NCBI RefSeq assembly: GCF_037381185.1
Contig: NZ_JARRQY010000018.1
Span: forward strand, 21,213 to 85,212
DNA length: 64,000 bases
Source: Acidihalobacter_A sp037381185
GTDB taxonomy: Bacteria; Pseudomonadota; Gammaproteobacteria; DSM-5130; Acidihalobacteraceae
Direction: 5' to 3'
Position numbers and translations under genes: made by a program. Of the stretch, positions 7,799 to 16,540 are shown piece after piece; within the stretch, counting starts at the first letter, position 1; each line of letters opens with the position of its first letter. A model generated the notes under the pieces. The model was given only the letters and a program-made list of their open reading frames with translations. It had not been told where the DNA came from and did not search any database.

Positions 7799-8635
7799 AT
7801 GTCTCCACGCGATTGGATCGATCTTTCTCAGGATAGCGAGACCGGTATCGAGACGCTGCGCGCGCATTTCGAGGGGCATGCCTACGATCCGCACTGGCAC
7901 GACAGTTATCTGATCGGGGTGACCGAGCAGGGCGTGCAGCAGTTCAACTGCCGGCGACAGCGGCACAGCAGTACGCGCGGCAAGGTGTTCATGCTCGAGC
8001 CCGGCGAGATCCACGACGGCGAGGCACCCGAGGACGCGAGTTTCACCTATAGCTCGCTGTATATCGATCCGCAGTGGCTGATGCGGGAGCTGCGCTTGGT
8101 GTACGGGGAGGTGCCCTGCGGCTACGAGCTGCATTTCGACGTCTCGCTGACCGCCGATGCACCGTTGGCGCAGGCAATCTCGGTCGCGTTCAAGGCCCTG
8201 CAGAGCAAGGAGCTGCGCATCGTCCGGCAGAGCGCGCTGGATGCGCTGTTCGACAAGCTGACGCACCACGTGCGATGGCGTATGCGGATGGGGGGCAGTC
8301 CGCGTCTGCCGTCGGTTGCCCTGCAGGCGCGGGACTATCTGCATGCGCATATGGCCGAGGACATCGGGCTGGACGATCTGGCCCGGGTGGTGGGCACCGA
8401 CCGTTTCCGGCTGACGCGGGCCTTCAAGGCCGCCTTCGGCATGCCGCCGCACGCGTACTTCATCCAGCTGCGGCTGGCCAGGGCGCGGCGCATGCTGGCG
8501 CTAGGCGTGTCGCCGTCGGCTGCTGCCGCCGATCTGGGTTTCGCCGACCAGAGTCATCTGGGGCGCTGGTTCCGGCGGGCCTACGGGCTGACTCCGGCGC
8601 ACTACCGCAGGCGATGCTCAAACGTTCCAGACTGA
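7799..8635 (+). CDS. AraC-family transcriptional regulator
   Basis: The product has 278 residues: an N-terminal AraC-type cupin sensor domain (HDSYLIGVTEQGVQQF, about residues 38-53) and a C-terminal AraC DNA-binding domain with two helix-turn-helix motifs (about 180-275; LDDLARVVGTDRFRLTRAF and SAAAADLGFADQSHLGRWF). The LysE-type exporter gene follows on the same strand 112 bases downstream. AraC regulators of this subgroup commonly sit next to LysE exporters, so control of export of an amino-acid-like effector is a reasonable inference. Divergent from the zinc-finger gene. Confidence 0.92.
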   Translation: MSPRDWIDLSQDSETGIETLRAHFEGHAYDPHWHDSYLIGVTEQGVQQFNCRRQRHSSTRGKVFMLEPGEIHDGEAPEDASFTYSSLYIDPQWLMRELRLVYGEVPCGYELHFDVSLTADAPLAQAISVAFKALQSKELRIVRQSALDALFDKLTHHVRWRMRMGGSPRLPSVALQARDYLHAHMAEDIGLDDLARVVGTDRFRLTRAFKAAFGMPPHAYFIQLRLARARRMLALGVSPSAAAADLGFADQSHLGRWFRRAYGLTPAHYRRRCSNVPD

Positions 8636-8747
8636 GTCCCCGGTCCGCGCCAATATCGGTCCCTCGAAAACAATGCGAGGAGACCGCCATGCATGCCCCG
8701 GTTTGTTCATCCGCCCCGCCTCATGCGCCGTTCGAGGTGGCCTGAAG

Positions 8748-9353
8748 ATGGAGGCGTGGGCGCCGTTCCTGCTGTTTTCCGCCGTCATGGCCGTGACGCC
8801 GGGGCCGACCAATATCCTGGTGTTCGCCATCAGTTCCCGCCACGGCTGGGCTGCGGCCCTGCCCGCCGTGCTGGGAGCGGGCGCCGGGGTGGCGAGCCTG
8901 TTGCTGCTGGCGGGCTTGGGGCTTGGCGAACTGCTCCTGCGCCAGCCTCTGGTGCAGGAGGTGTTGTCGTGGATCGGCGTGGCCTGGTTGAGCTGGCTGG
9001 CGTGGAAGATATTCAGCAGTCCACCGGCACATCTCGACGGGGACGGCGTCCGGGAACGCAAGGCACCGCTGGGTTTCGTCGGCACCGTCGGTCTGCAACT
9101 GGTGAATCCCAAGGCGTGGATCATGGCCTTGTCGGCGGTGACGGTGTTCTCCGGTGCGGCGCTGGGGCATGCCGGAGGCAGCCTGGAGATGGCGCTGCTG
9201 TTCTATCTGGTGTCGCTGCCCTGCGTGGGCGCGTGGGTGGTATTGGGGGCGGGCACCGGGCGCCTGCTGGGGTCGCCGCGGCGCATGGTTTACATGAACC
9301 GCGGCCTGGGATTGTTGCTGCTGGTTTCGGCGTGGGTGTCCGTACTGCTGTGA
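8748..9353 (+). CDS. LysE/RhtB-family amino-acid exporter
   Basis: The product is a 201-residue inner-membrane protein with about six hydrophobic segments. The family signature PGPTN appears early (VMAVTPGPTNILVF), and NPKAW occurs mid-protein (LQLVNPKAWIMAL). LysE/RhtB proteins expel amino acids or related metabolites using the proton gradient. ATG at 8748 gives the usual short N-terminus; the frame is open to 8673. The upstream AraC-type gene is the probable regulator. Substrate unknown. Confidence 0.92.
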   Translation: MEAWAPFLLFSAVMAVTPGPTNILVFAISSRHGWAAALPAVLGAGAGVASLLLLAGLGLGELLLRQPLVQEVLSWIGVAWLSWLAWKIFSSPPAHLDGDGVRERKAPLGFVGTVGLQLVNPKAWIMALSAVTVFSGAALGHAGGSLEMALLFYLVSLPCVGAWVVLGAGTGRLLGSPRRMVYMNRGLGLLLLVSAWVSVLL

Positions 9354-9364
9354 GGAAAAATCCC

Positions 9365-10390
9365 TCAGTGGGTGCCGGCCTGCGCGGGTAGCGGCGCGGA
9401 CTGTACCGTGAACGGCACGCCGTGCGGGATAACGGCAGAGTCGCCCGGTTCGTGCTTGAAGAGAATCGCGTACTTCGTCTGAATGAAATAGACACGTCTG
9501 CCGTAAGCGAGGCCGGATGAAGGCGAAGCGAGTCCGTTGACCAGAGTGTCTAGCGTGGCCGAGCCGTTTGCGTGCACGGTGGCGAGGCTGACGCGACCGT
9601 CCAGCGGATCGTTCTTGGCGAAGGCGTTGGTTTCGAAGACCAGCAGGCGGTTGTGGTCCAGATAGCGGATGCCGTCGGCGTTCTTCAAGGTGCGCGGGAA
9701 GCGGATCGTTTCCACCCTGCCCGGAGAACCATCGGCGCGCAGAGGAATCCTGAACAGTTTCGGCGCGGCTGTGACCAGACCGACGTAAATGGCGTGGCCC
9801 GGTTCGATGGCGATGCCGTTGAGGCAGTATGGGCCGCTTTTCGGGTAGAACTGCGGCGCAACAAGCCAGGGTTTCAATTCGTCGTGCACGCCGTCGAGCA
9901 CGAGGATGCGCGGGTGCAGCGAGTCGGTGACGAAGATGCGGCCGTCATGCGCGAGGGCGAGATCGTTGCAAAGACCGCCGCCGGGCAGGGCATAGCTGCC
10001 GCGCGGCGCACCGGTTTTCAGGTCGAAGGCCTTCAGCGCGGAGGGATGATGCGGCGCGGTGGAGTAGCCGATATCGCTTGAACAGGCCCACAGCAGCCCG
10101 CGTTTGCTATCGACCAGTACGCCCTGCGTGTTGGTCAACCCGCTGCTGCCGGACGGCACGAAGACGCGGGCCGTCGTTTCCCCCGGGCGCAGTCGCGCGA
10201 TCGAGCCATGACGCCAGCTGCCGATGTAGAACGTGCCGTGCGGACCAACGGCGATGCTTTCCGGATAGAAGTCGGGTGGAAGTGTGAAGGTGTGGGCGAT
10301 GCTTGCCGCCTGCGCTGCGTATGCGCATACCGCCGCGGCCAGCGCGGCGGTCAGAGCCAGGATGAGGGAAAACGGGGATCGCTGCTGCAT
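9365..10390 (-). CDS. Exported SMP-30/NHL-like beta-propeller protein
   Basis: The product has 341 residues. An N-terminal signal peptide (hydrophobic ALTAALAAAVCAYAAQA) is followed by a six-bladed propeller-type sequence with repeated blade motifs such as PESIAVGPHGTFYIGS and CNDLALAHDGRIFVTDS. These resemble SMP-30/gluconolactonase/LRE-like proteins, suggesting a periplasmic lactonase or binding role; no substrate can be named. ATG at 10390 is preceded by AGGAG. It is divergent from a LysR gene across a 98-base region containing an inverted repeat, so that regulator probably controls it. Confidence 0.82.
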   Translation of the reverse strand: MQQRSPFSLILALTAALAAAVCAYAAQAASIAHTFTLPPDFYPESIAVGPHGTFYIGSWRHGSIARLRPGETTARVFVPSGSSGLTNTQGVLVDSKRGLLWACSSDIGYSTAPHHPSALKAFDLKTGAPRGSYALPGGGLCNDLALAHDGRIFVTDSLHPRILVLDGVHDELKPWLVAPQFYPKSGPYCLNGIAIEPGHAIYVGLVTAAPKLFRIPLRADGSPGRVETIRFPRTLKNADGIRYLDHNRLLVFETNAFAKNDPLDGRVSLATVHANGSATLDTLVNGLASPSSGLAYGRRVYFIQTKYAILFKHEPGDSAVIPHGVPFTVQSAPLPAQAGTH

Positions 10391-10439
10391 GTCGGTTGCT
10401 CCTGTTGAGTCGTCGGAGCACTCTATTCGCAATATTTTA

Positions 10440-10475
10440 ATTGATCATCGGCATTTTGGTTGTCGGATTATCAAT
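10440..10475. promoter_or_regulatory. Inverted repeat in the LysR/SMP-30 divergent promoter
   Basis: ATTGATCATC (10440-10449) and GATTATCAAT (10466-10475) form an inverted repeat matching at nine of ten positions with a 16-base spacer, 13 bases before the lysR start. LysR-type regulators typically bind such interrupted dyads between their own gene and a divergent target. Binding is inferred. Confidence 0.55.
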
Positions 10476-10488
10476 CTAAAGGTTGCGA

Positions 10489-11397
10489 ATGGATTATCTG
10501 AAGACACTGGCCGTATTCGTGCGCGTCGCCGAAAAGGGCAGCTTTGCGGCGGTTGCCGAGGAATTCGGCGTTTCCGGAACCATGGTCGGCAAGCATGTGC
10601 AGGCGCTGGAGCGGCGCCTGGGCGGCAGGCTGGTGGCGCGCACGACGCGGCGCCAAAGCCTGACCGATCTGGGGCTGGAATTCTATGAACGTGCGCGTTC
10701 GATCCTGGCGGAGGTGGAGTCGGCCGACGGTCTGGCGGAGGAGATGCGCAGCCAGCCGCGCGGGACGCTGTGCGTCAGTGCGCCGACGGCGCTCGGTGCC
10801 GAGCTGTTGGTGGATGCGATTGCCGATTACCAGCGCGCGTATCCGGAGGTCGAAGTCGAGCTGAGCGTTACCGATCGTGTTGTGGACCTGGTCGACGAGG
10901 GTTTCCATGTCGCCGTCCGCACGGGCGAAGGCGTCGATCAGGGGCTTGTGGAGCGAAGGCTTCGGCCGTATCGGGTCGCGGCCTGCGCCAGCCCGGCCTA
11001 CCTGGCCGAGCGTCCGGCGATCCGCGAACCGGAGGACCTTCTGCAGCACAGTCGCCTCAGTTTTGCGCATTGGGGAGAGCACCCCGTGTGGCGCTTCAGG
11101 CGGAGTGATGAGACACGCGCCGTGCCCGTCGCCGGCGCATTCCGTTCCGATAACGTTGTGGCTCTGCGACGGGCCGCTCTCGCCGGTTTGGGAGTCGCAG
11201 TATTGGCGGAAGCGCTGATCGAGGAGGAGCTTGCTGCCGGCACGCTGCAGAGGGTTCTGTCCGAATGGCACCTCAAGGCACGTCCGACCGTCCTGGTCTG
11301 GCCGCCGCATATGCGCGCTTCGGCCAAGCTGCGTTCATTCGTCGAGTTCATCGGCGAGCGCTTGGGCGAAGGTGGTGGAACCGGATTGGAGGCATGA
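10489..11397 (+). CDS. LysR-family transcriptional regulator
   Basis: The product has 302 residues. The N-terminal winged helix-turn-helix (DYLKTLAVFVRVAEKGSFAA, then TMVGKHVQALERRLG) is followed by the LysR effector-binding domain, in which CVSAPTALGAELL begins the first subdomain. ATG at 10489 is chosen over the in-frame TTG at 10483 because it gives the standard N-terminus. It is divergent from the SMP-30-like gene, which it probably regulates. Confidence 0.93.
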   Translation: MDYLKTLAVFVRVAEKGSFAAVAEEFGVSGTMVGKHVQALERRLGGRLVARTTRRQSLTDLGLEFYERARSILAEVESADGLAEEMRSQPRGTLCVSAPTALGAELLVDAIADYQRAYPEVEVELSVTDRVVDLVDEGFHVAVRTGEGVDQGLVERRLRPYRVAACASPAYLAERPAIREPEDLLQHSRLSFAHWGEHPVWRFRRSDETRAVPVAGAFRSDNVVALRRAALAGLGVAVLAEALIEEELAAGTLQRVLSEWHLKARPTVLVWPPHMRASAKLRSFVEFIGERLGEGGGTGLEA

Positions 11398-11599
11398 GGA
11401 TTGCTTCGGGTGATGTCGAAATGAGTGGGATTTAGCCAGTTAACGGCAATAAACGGCCAGAAGCGGAAGTTCCGTGGAGCAGCCTTGACCGTCCGTTATC
11501 CGACTATGAGCATCAATTCTGGCCTTATAGGGATTAGTCGCCCCGCCGCTACGCTTGGCCGCACAACTACTAGCATCTGTATGCGCCGAGCCCGGTGTG
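11398..11599. other. Convergent intergenic spacer, no feature seen
   Basis: About 200 bases lie between the convergent lysR and cupin genes. I see no open frame with protein-like composition and no clear hairpin followed by a T run. Confidence 0.4.
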
Positions 11600-12001
11600 T
11601 TAGATCCAAACATCATTTTGGGCCGTTCGATCGTTTTCTGAATCTCCTGTATTCAGCACCCCACGCGGCTCGATCAGTAGCAGTTTGACCTCTGCGCCCG
11701 CAAACGGCTTGTGCTCAACCCCTTTGGGGATGACCGCTAACTCACCAGGCTGTAGCAATATCGATCTATCCCTGAAATCGATCCGCAAATTTCCGTCGAG
11801 TACCAGGAAAGTTTCATCGGTCTCGGCATGCTGATGCCATACAAAGTCGCCTTCCAGCTTAACGACTTTGAACTGATAGTCGTTCATTTCGACGATCACA
11901 CGCGGCTGCCAGTGTTCTTTAATGCGGCCGACTTTTTCGATCAAATTGATTGCAACGCCTTGGCCACGAGAGTCGGGTGCCAATTCAGAAATCTGAGTCA
12001 T
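11600..12001 (-). CDS. Cupin-domain protein
   Basis: The product is a 133-residue single-domain cupin. Motif 1 is WHQHAETDETFLVLDG, containing the metal-binding HxH...E pattern, and motif 2 is LAVIPKGVEHKPFAG. It is similar to small cupins of the DUF-type mannose-6-phosphate isomerase fold with unknown ligand. It lies 75 bases downstream of an AraC-type regulator on the same strand, which may control it. The neighbourhood has slightly lower G+C than the surrounding blocks and ends at the IS element, consistent with acquired DNA. Confidence 0.85.
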   Translation of the reverse strand: MTQISELAPDSRGQGVAINLIEKVGRIKEHWQPRVIVEMNDYQFKVVKLEGDFVWHQHAETDETFLVLDGNLRIDFRDRSILLQPGELAVIPKGVEHKPFAGAEVKLLLIEPRGVLNTGDSENDRTAQNDVWI

Positions 12002-12076
12002 GCTGTACTCCGTTGGATATGGGCAGATACAACCCTATATCCGGAGCGGGATACACATCTTGAACGATCGTGCAAA

Positions 12077-12913
12077 TCAGATAACGACGCAATTTGCTTG
12101 TGCGCGAGCAATTTGTAGCCAGCGGCCAGGGGGCATGCCGTAAGTTTTAGTAAAATGGCGTGTCATATGACTTTGATCGGCAAAGCCGGCCCCCATTGCG
12201 GCATCGATCAGTGTGCACCCTTGAAGCATTCTCTTGCGCGCGACTTCGAGTCGTCGCATCGTCAGATAGCGATACGGGCTTGTGCTGTAGAACGCACGAA
12301 AGTCGCGAATCAAACGCCAACGTTCACGCCCTGTTGCTTGTTCCAATTCGTCGAGCGTGACTTGTTGATCCAAGTGCGCGTGCAGGTACTCTCTCGCGCG
12401 TCGTGCGCTCGCGAAGCAACGGGATGCAGAGACAGGGGACGCGTTTGAGACTGCAGCCAACGCCAATGCCAGTTCGGCAAGGGCCTCATCTTGTTCGAGA
12501 GGCTGCAATGGCGAAGACATTCGGGGTAGCAGCACCTCCAGCGCGTAATGCAAGCGAGGATCGGTCGATACGCCGCCATCAATGAACGGTAGGGTTTTGC
12601 CTTCGAGCACATCATGGAAAAGCGCGGGTTCGATATAGATCATCCGGTAGCGAAAACCTTCATGTGTACCAGCCTGCCCATCATGTGGTTCGTCCGGGTG
12701 TAGAACAATCGTATGGCCAGGCAAACTGTGACGCATGCTTTTCTGGTAATGAAAGCTCTGTACACCCGCGAGGGTGCGGCCAATGGCATAGGTGTCGTGG
12801 CGATGCATTGCATAGGCGTTCCCTTGAAAGAACGCCTCTATGCGTTCGACGCCTGCGGTCGGTTGATCATGCGCAACCCAGTCAGACTGGTTCTGTCTTT
12901 GACGTGAACGCAT
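12077..12913 (-). CDS. AraC-family transcriptional regulator
   Basis: The product has 278 residues with the same architecture as the AraC regulator at 7.8 kb: N-terminal cupin sensor (HDTYAIGRTLAGVQSF) and C-terminal double helix-turn-helix (LDELEQATGRERWRLIRDF; DAAMGAGFADQSHMTRHF). The two are paralogues of one subgroup. ATG at 12913 is used; GTG at 12916 is the adjacent alternative. The cupin gene lies downstream on the same strand. Effector unknown. Confidence 0.92.
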   Translation of the reverse strand: MRSRQRQNQSDWVAHDQPTAGVERIEAFFQGNAYAMHRHDTYAIGRTLAGVQSFHYQKSMRHSLPGHTIVLHPDEPHDGQAGTHEGFRYRMIYIEPALFHDVLEGKTLPFIDGGVSTDPRLHYALEVLLPRMSSPLQPLEQDEALAELALALAAVSNASPVSASRCFASARRAREYLHAHLDQQVTLDELEQATGRERWRLIRDFRAFYSTSPYRYLTMRRLEVARKRMLQGCTLIDAAMGAGFADQSHMTRHFTKTYGMPPGRWLQIARAQANCVVI

Positions 12914-13098
12914 CACACCCCTCGTGCTTGGCAGTTACTCGCATTCAAGGGTTAGATGATTAAGATTTAATATTGTTCAGGCGAGCCCGAATAGCCGCCA
13001 GATTTCTAGATGCTTCCTGGCTCTCTGTGGATCTAGCCGTCCGCAATGTGCGGGATAGCTGACTCTCTGAGGGAAAGATGCAAATGGCTGCAGTGGGT

Positions 13099-14775
13099 CC
13101 AGGCCGTGTGTAAACGCAGTTTTTCCTGATTGAGTGCCCAGGAAGCGCCGAACACGGGTCGTCAGCCGAGCACATGGCGGTCATTTTTGACCGCACCGCT
13201 ATCGCGCCGATATGCAGTTCAGCGCCTTGGCGGTCTGCCTACGGGTGAATGGTGCTGATATAGGCCATCAGGCCCGTATTGCCGCCATCAGGGGTTGCGT
13301 TCCCATGATGGCCATCACGCGTTTGAGGTTGTAGGCCAGCACATGCAGGCTCATTTCGGTACTCACTCGTGGCAAGGTCCGGGTCAGGAAGTGCGTGTGA
13401 CCCATCCAGGCTTTGAGTGTTCCGAAGGGATGCTCCACCGTTGAGCGACGCACGCGCATGCGTTCGGGCTGTTCATCCAGGCGTCGCTCGGCTGCTTCGA
13501 TCACCGCCTCATGTTCCCAGCGGCTGACGCGCCGATAGTCGCCGATCGTGCACTGCGGTTTCATCGCACACTTCGGACAGGCCGAGGACCAGTAGCGGTG
13601 GATCGTCAGGCCGTTTTCTTGGCGGGTAAACTGGTAGATCAGGCGTTGACCGGCCGGGCATTCATATTCGTCGTCCTCGCGACGATAGATAAAGTCCCGT
13701 TTGCCGAACTGGCCTCTGGCCAGGTTGCCGGAGGTCTGTGGCTTGGGTAGATACGTCGTGATCTGTGCTTGGTCGCAGGCCCGCAGTTCTTCTCCGCGGA
13801 AGTAGCCGCGATCGGCGACGACGTCGAGGCGTTCAGCACCGATGGCCGCTTTGGCCTGTCTCGCCATACGAGCCAGCTGGGTTCGGTCATGGCCCACGTT
13901 GGTGACCTCGTGCGCCACGATCAGATGGTGCTTGGCATCGACCGCGGTCTGGACGTTGTAGCCGACCATCCCCGTACCGCGGCCACTGGTGGCCATGGAG
14001 CGGGCATCGGGATCGGTGAGCGAGATCTGTTGATCCGGTGCGCCAAGCATCCGGACCTCAAGCTTTTTTAGCCGAGCCATCTCCTGCTTGAGCGTAGCGA
14101 TCTTGTCCTCAAGGCGCTCGGCCTTGGCTTTGGCCACCGCTGCCTCCTGGCGGTCCGCACTGGCGATCTGACCGAGATAGCGTTCGATGCTCTCGTCGAT
14201 CTGCTCAAGGCGTCGCTTGAGCTTGGCCTTGGTAAAGTTCCGGTCGCGGTTGTTCACCGCCTTGAACTTGCTGCCGTCGATCGCGACGAAGGCGTCCGTG
14301 AACAGCGCCAGCTTGCGGCACAGCATCACGAACTCACAGCACACCAGGCGGATCGCTTCACCGTTGTCCCGGCGAAAGTCGGCAATCGTCTTGAAGTCCG
14401 GGGCCAGACGCCCCGTCAGCCACATCAGTTCGACGTTGCGTTGCGCTTCGCGCTCCAGACAGCGAGAGGACTGCACGCGATTGAGATAACCGTAGATGAA
14501 CAGCTTGAGCAGCGTCGCCGGATGGTAGCCCGGACGGCCTGTGGCTTCGGCTGTGGTTTTGAAGCCCAGCCCCGACAGATTCAGCTCATCAACAAACACA
14601 TCCACCACGCGAACCGGGTTGTCTTCGGCGACAAACTCATCAAGACTTTCTGGGAACAGGGTCGCCTGCTGGCGATGCTCGCCTTCGATAAATCGCTTCA
14701 TCTTCAGCCCCGAGTTGCTCACCTATTACTTGGATCAACTGGGGCGGGCTTGGTTCACGTTTTCACACAGCCTGG
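13099..14775 (-). mobile_element. IS1182-family insertion sequence
   Basis: The element carries one transposase gene and is bounded by imperfect terminal inverted repeats. Reading inward, the left end is CCAGGCCGTGTGTAAACG (13099-13116) and the right end (14758-14775, reverse strand) is CCAGGCTGTGTGAAAACG, 16 of 18 identical. The size of about 1.68 kb is normal for IS1182 relatives. I could not identify a target duplication next to these ends, so the outermost bases may be off by a few positions. The right end lies about 100 bases from the murE-like stop codon. Confidence 0.8.
13268..14722 (-). CDS. IS1182-family DDE transposase
   Basis: The product is an intact 484-residue transposase. The N-terminal domain has EDNPVRVVDVFVDEL and GRPGYHPATLLKLFIYGYL, typical of IS1182/IS1182-like transposases. 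The RNase H-like catalytic core has the first aspartate in VAIDGSKFKAVN, the second in DVVADRGYFRGEEL, and the acidic residue of the third motif near STVEHPFGTLK. A cysteine-rich insert (CPAGQRL ... CPKCAMKPQC) is also a family trait. The reading frame has no stop or shift, so the element may be active. GTG at 14722 or ATG at 14701 could be the start. Confidence 0.95.
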   Translation of the reverse strand: MSNSGLKMKRFIEGEHRQQATLFPESLDEFVAEDNPVRVVDVFVDELNLSGLGFKTTAEATGRPGYHPATLLKLFIYGYLNRVQSSRCLEREAQRNVELMWLTGRLAPDFKTIADFRRDNGEAIRLVCCEFVMLCRKLALFTDAFVAIDGSKFKAVNNRDRNFTKAKLKRRLEQIDESIERYLGQIASADRQEAAVAKAKAERLEDKIATLKQEMARLKKLEVRMLGAPDQQISLTDPDARSMATSGRGTGMVGYNVQTAVDAKHHLIVAHEVTNVGHDRTQLARMARQAKAAIGAERLDVVADRGYFRGEELRACDQAQITTYLPKPQTSGNLARGQFGKRDFIYRREDDEYECPAGQRLIYQFTRQENGLTIHRYWSSACPKCAMKPQCTIGDYRRVSRWEHEAVIEAAERRLDEQPERMRVRRSTVEHPFGTLKAWMGHTHFLTRTLPRVSTEMSLHVLAYNLKRVMAIMGTQPLMAAIRA

Positions 14776-14871
14776 GTCGACAGCAGAAGTCGCCGGTATT
14801 TGGAAACAGGCCTTCGTTTCGCGCCAAACCAATTGCAGCCCCATTCGTCGTTATCCAGCGCGTTCCTGTAC

Positions 14872-16338
14872 CTAACGAGCCTGCTTGCTCAGACAGGCGC
14901 TTACCTGGGCGTGGTCCGAATAGGAAAGACGCCCATTTGCATCGGGCGTGGAACGTTCGTTGCCCTTTCCGGTGCCGGTGATCAGTACGCCGTCGTTCGG
15001 GCCGGCGCTGGCCAGTGCATGAGCGATGGCGGCCTCGCGCGAGCGGATGGCCTCGGCAGCAGTGCCGGGCGGCAGGCCTGAACTCAGGTCTTCGATGATG
15101 AGGGCGGGATCTTCGTCGTTCGGGATGGAGTCGGTGAGGATGATGCGATCGGACAGACGCGCCGCCACCGCCGCCATTAACGGACGCTTTCCTTTGTCAC
15201 GGTTGCCCATGGCTCCCAGTACGCACCACAGCCGGCCCGGTACGTAGCCGCGGAAGTCGGTGAGCACGGATTCCAGTGCGTTCGGGGTATGCGCGTAGTC
15301 GACCACGGTCAGCGGGCGGTTCGGATTGGCGAAAAGCTCCATGCGTCCCGGAACGGCCGTGACCTTGGAGAGCGCTGCCGTCGCATTGTCGAGGTCTTCG
15401 CCGAGCGCGAGCAGAGCGCCTAGCGCAGCCAGCAGATTGGAGACGTTGAAGCTGCCCGCGAGCTTGGTGGAGAGGCGCCGTTCACGCCCGTTCGCGGCGA
15501 CGTCGAGCGCCAGGCCGCCGGGACCGGCCCGATGCAGGCGTCCCCGCAGGGCCGCCGATGCCCGCCCCTGCAGGCTGTAGCCGAGGGCACGTACGCCGGG
15601 GGCAAGCCGGGTACGGCAATCGCGGCCGAAGGCGTCGTCCTCGTTGAGCACCGCCGTATGCAGTTCACTGCGTTCGAACAGCCGCCTTTTGGCGGCCGCA
15701 TAGGCTTCGATCGAGCCGTGATAGTCAAGATGGTCACGGCTCAGGTGCGTGAGCACCGCCACGTCTATCTTTATGCCGTCCAGGCGCCCCTGACTCAGGC
15801 CGTGCGAGGAGGCTTCCAGCACTACGCCGCGTGCGCCCTGTGCGCGCAACCGGGCCAGCGTGCGGTGCAGGCCGATGACGTCCGGCGTGGTCAGTCCATT
15901 GTCTTCAGCAGTCTGTTCGCCGGGCCAACCGGCTCCGAGCGTGCCGATCACCGCGCAAGGGAACCCGAGTTCGCCGAGCGCCTGGGCGATGTAGTGCGCG
16001 GTGGAGGTCTTGCCGTCCGTGCCCGTGACCGCCAGTAGCGTCAGTTCCCGATCGGGATGACCGTGGAAACGCGCCGCGAGCGTGCCCAGATGCGTTCGCA
16101 GTTCCGGTACGACCACGACGGGCAACGGGGCCGGGGTTGACGGTTCCTTCTCGGTCAGTGCCACGACGGCGCCGTGCGCTGCTGCGTCGTCGAGATAGGC
16201 GAGGCCGTTGCTGTTGGTTCCGGGCAGTGCGACGAAGGCATCGCCGGGGTTCACCCAGCGCGAATCCAGCGACAGACCGGATATATCCAGCGCTGGAGCC
16301 GCCACGTCGATTCCCGCCAATAAGGTCGATAGTTGCAT
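14872..16338 (-). CDS. MurE-like UDP-MurNAc-tripeptide ligase with altered specificity motif
   Basis: The product has 488 residues with all three Mur-ligase domains. The ATP loop is GTDGKTST (106-113; most MurE have GTNGKTT). The lysine that is carbamylated in MurE is present in YAAAKRRLF. In MurE this enzyme adds the third stem residue to UDP-MurNAc-L-Ala-D-Glu. The amino-acid specificity motif, normally DNPR in diaminopimelate-adding enzymes, is here S-I-P-N (404-407, in DSIPNDEDP), and GKGHE reads GKGNE. The gene stands alone, outside a division/cell-wall cluster and next to an insertion sequence. It may be a second, specialised ligase rather than the housekeeping MurE. ATG at 16338 gives the family's normal N-terminus. 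Confidence 0.85.
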   Translation of the reverse strand: MQLSTLLAGIDVAAPALDISGLSLDSRWVNPGDAFVALPGTNSNGLAYLDDAAAHGAVVALTEKEPSTPAPLPVVVVPELRTHLGTLAARFHGHPDRELTLLAVTGTDGKTSTAHYIAQALGELGFPCAVIGTLGAGWPGEQTAEDNGLTTPDVIGLHRTLARLRAQGARGVVLEASSHGLSQGRLDGIKIDVAVLTHLSRDHLDYHGSIEAYAAAKRRLFERSELHTAVLNEDDAFGRDCRTRLAPGVRALGYSLQGRASAALRGRLHRAGPGGLALDVAANGRERRLSTKLAGSFNVSNLLAALGALLALGEDLDNATAALSKVTAVPGRMELFANPNRPLTVVDYAHTPNALESVLTDFRGYVPGRLWCVLGAMGNRDKGKRPLMAAVAARLSDRIILTDSIPNDEDPALIIEDLSSGLPPGTAAEAIRSREAAIAHALASAGPNDGVLITGTGKGNERSTPDANGRLSYSDHAQVSACLSKQAR

Positions 16339-16540
16339 GTGTCGAACCAAGTGCCTTGGGGTTGCTGCGAAGGAACGTTGGCCCGAGTGTGGCCTATGTG
16401 GGGCGTTTGGGCGGGGATGATGAAGGAATGGTATAGATGCAAGGCTTCGCCCCTCATATTGGAAATATCTCCTCAATAAGGTTTCAGCGAATTTGGTTTT
16501 GCGCTATATCAATAACTTTTGGGTGGCTTTTGGAGGCGTG

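Noticed and set aside
12960..13196. Minus-strand frame ending next to the IS element
   Set aside because: Considered as a gene fragment cut by the insertion, but the frame runs across the IS left end and no matching part is visible beyond the right end.
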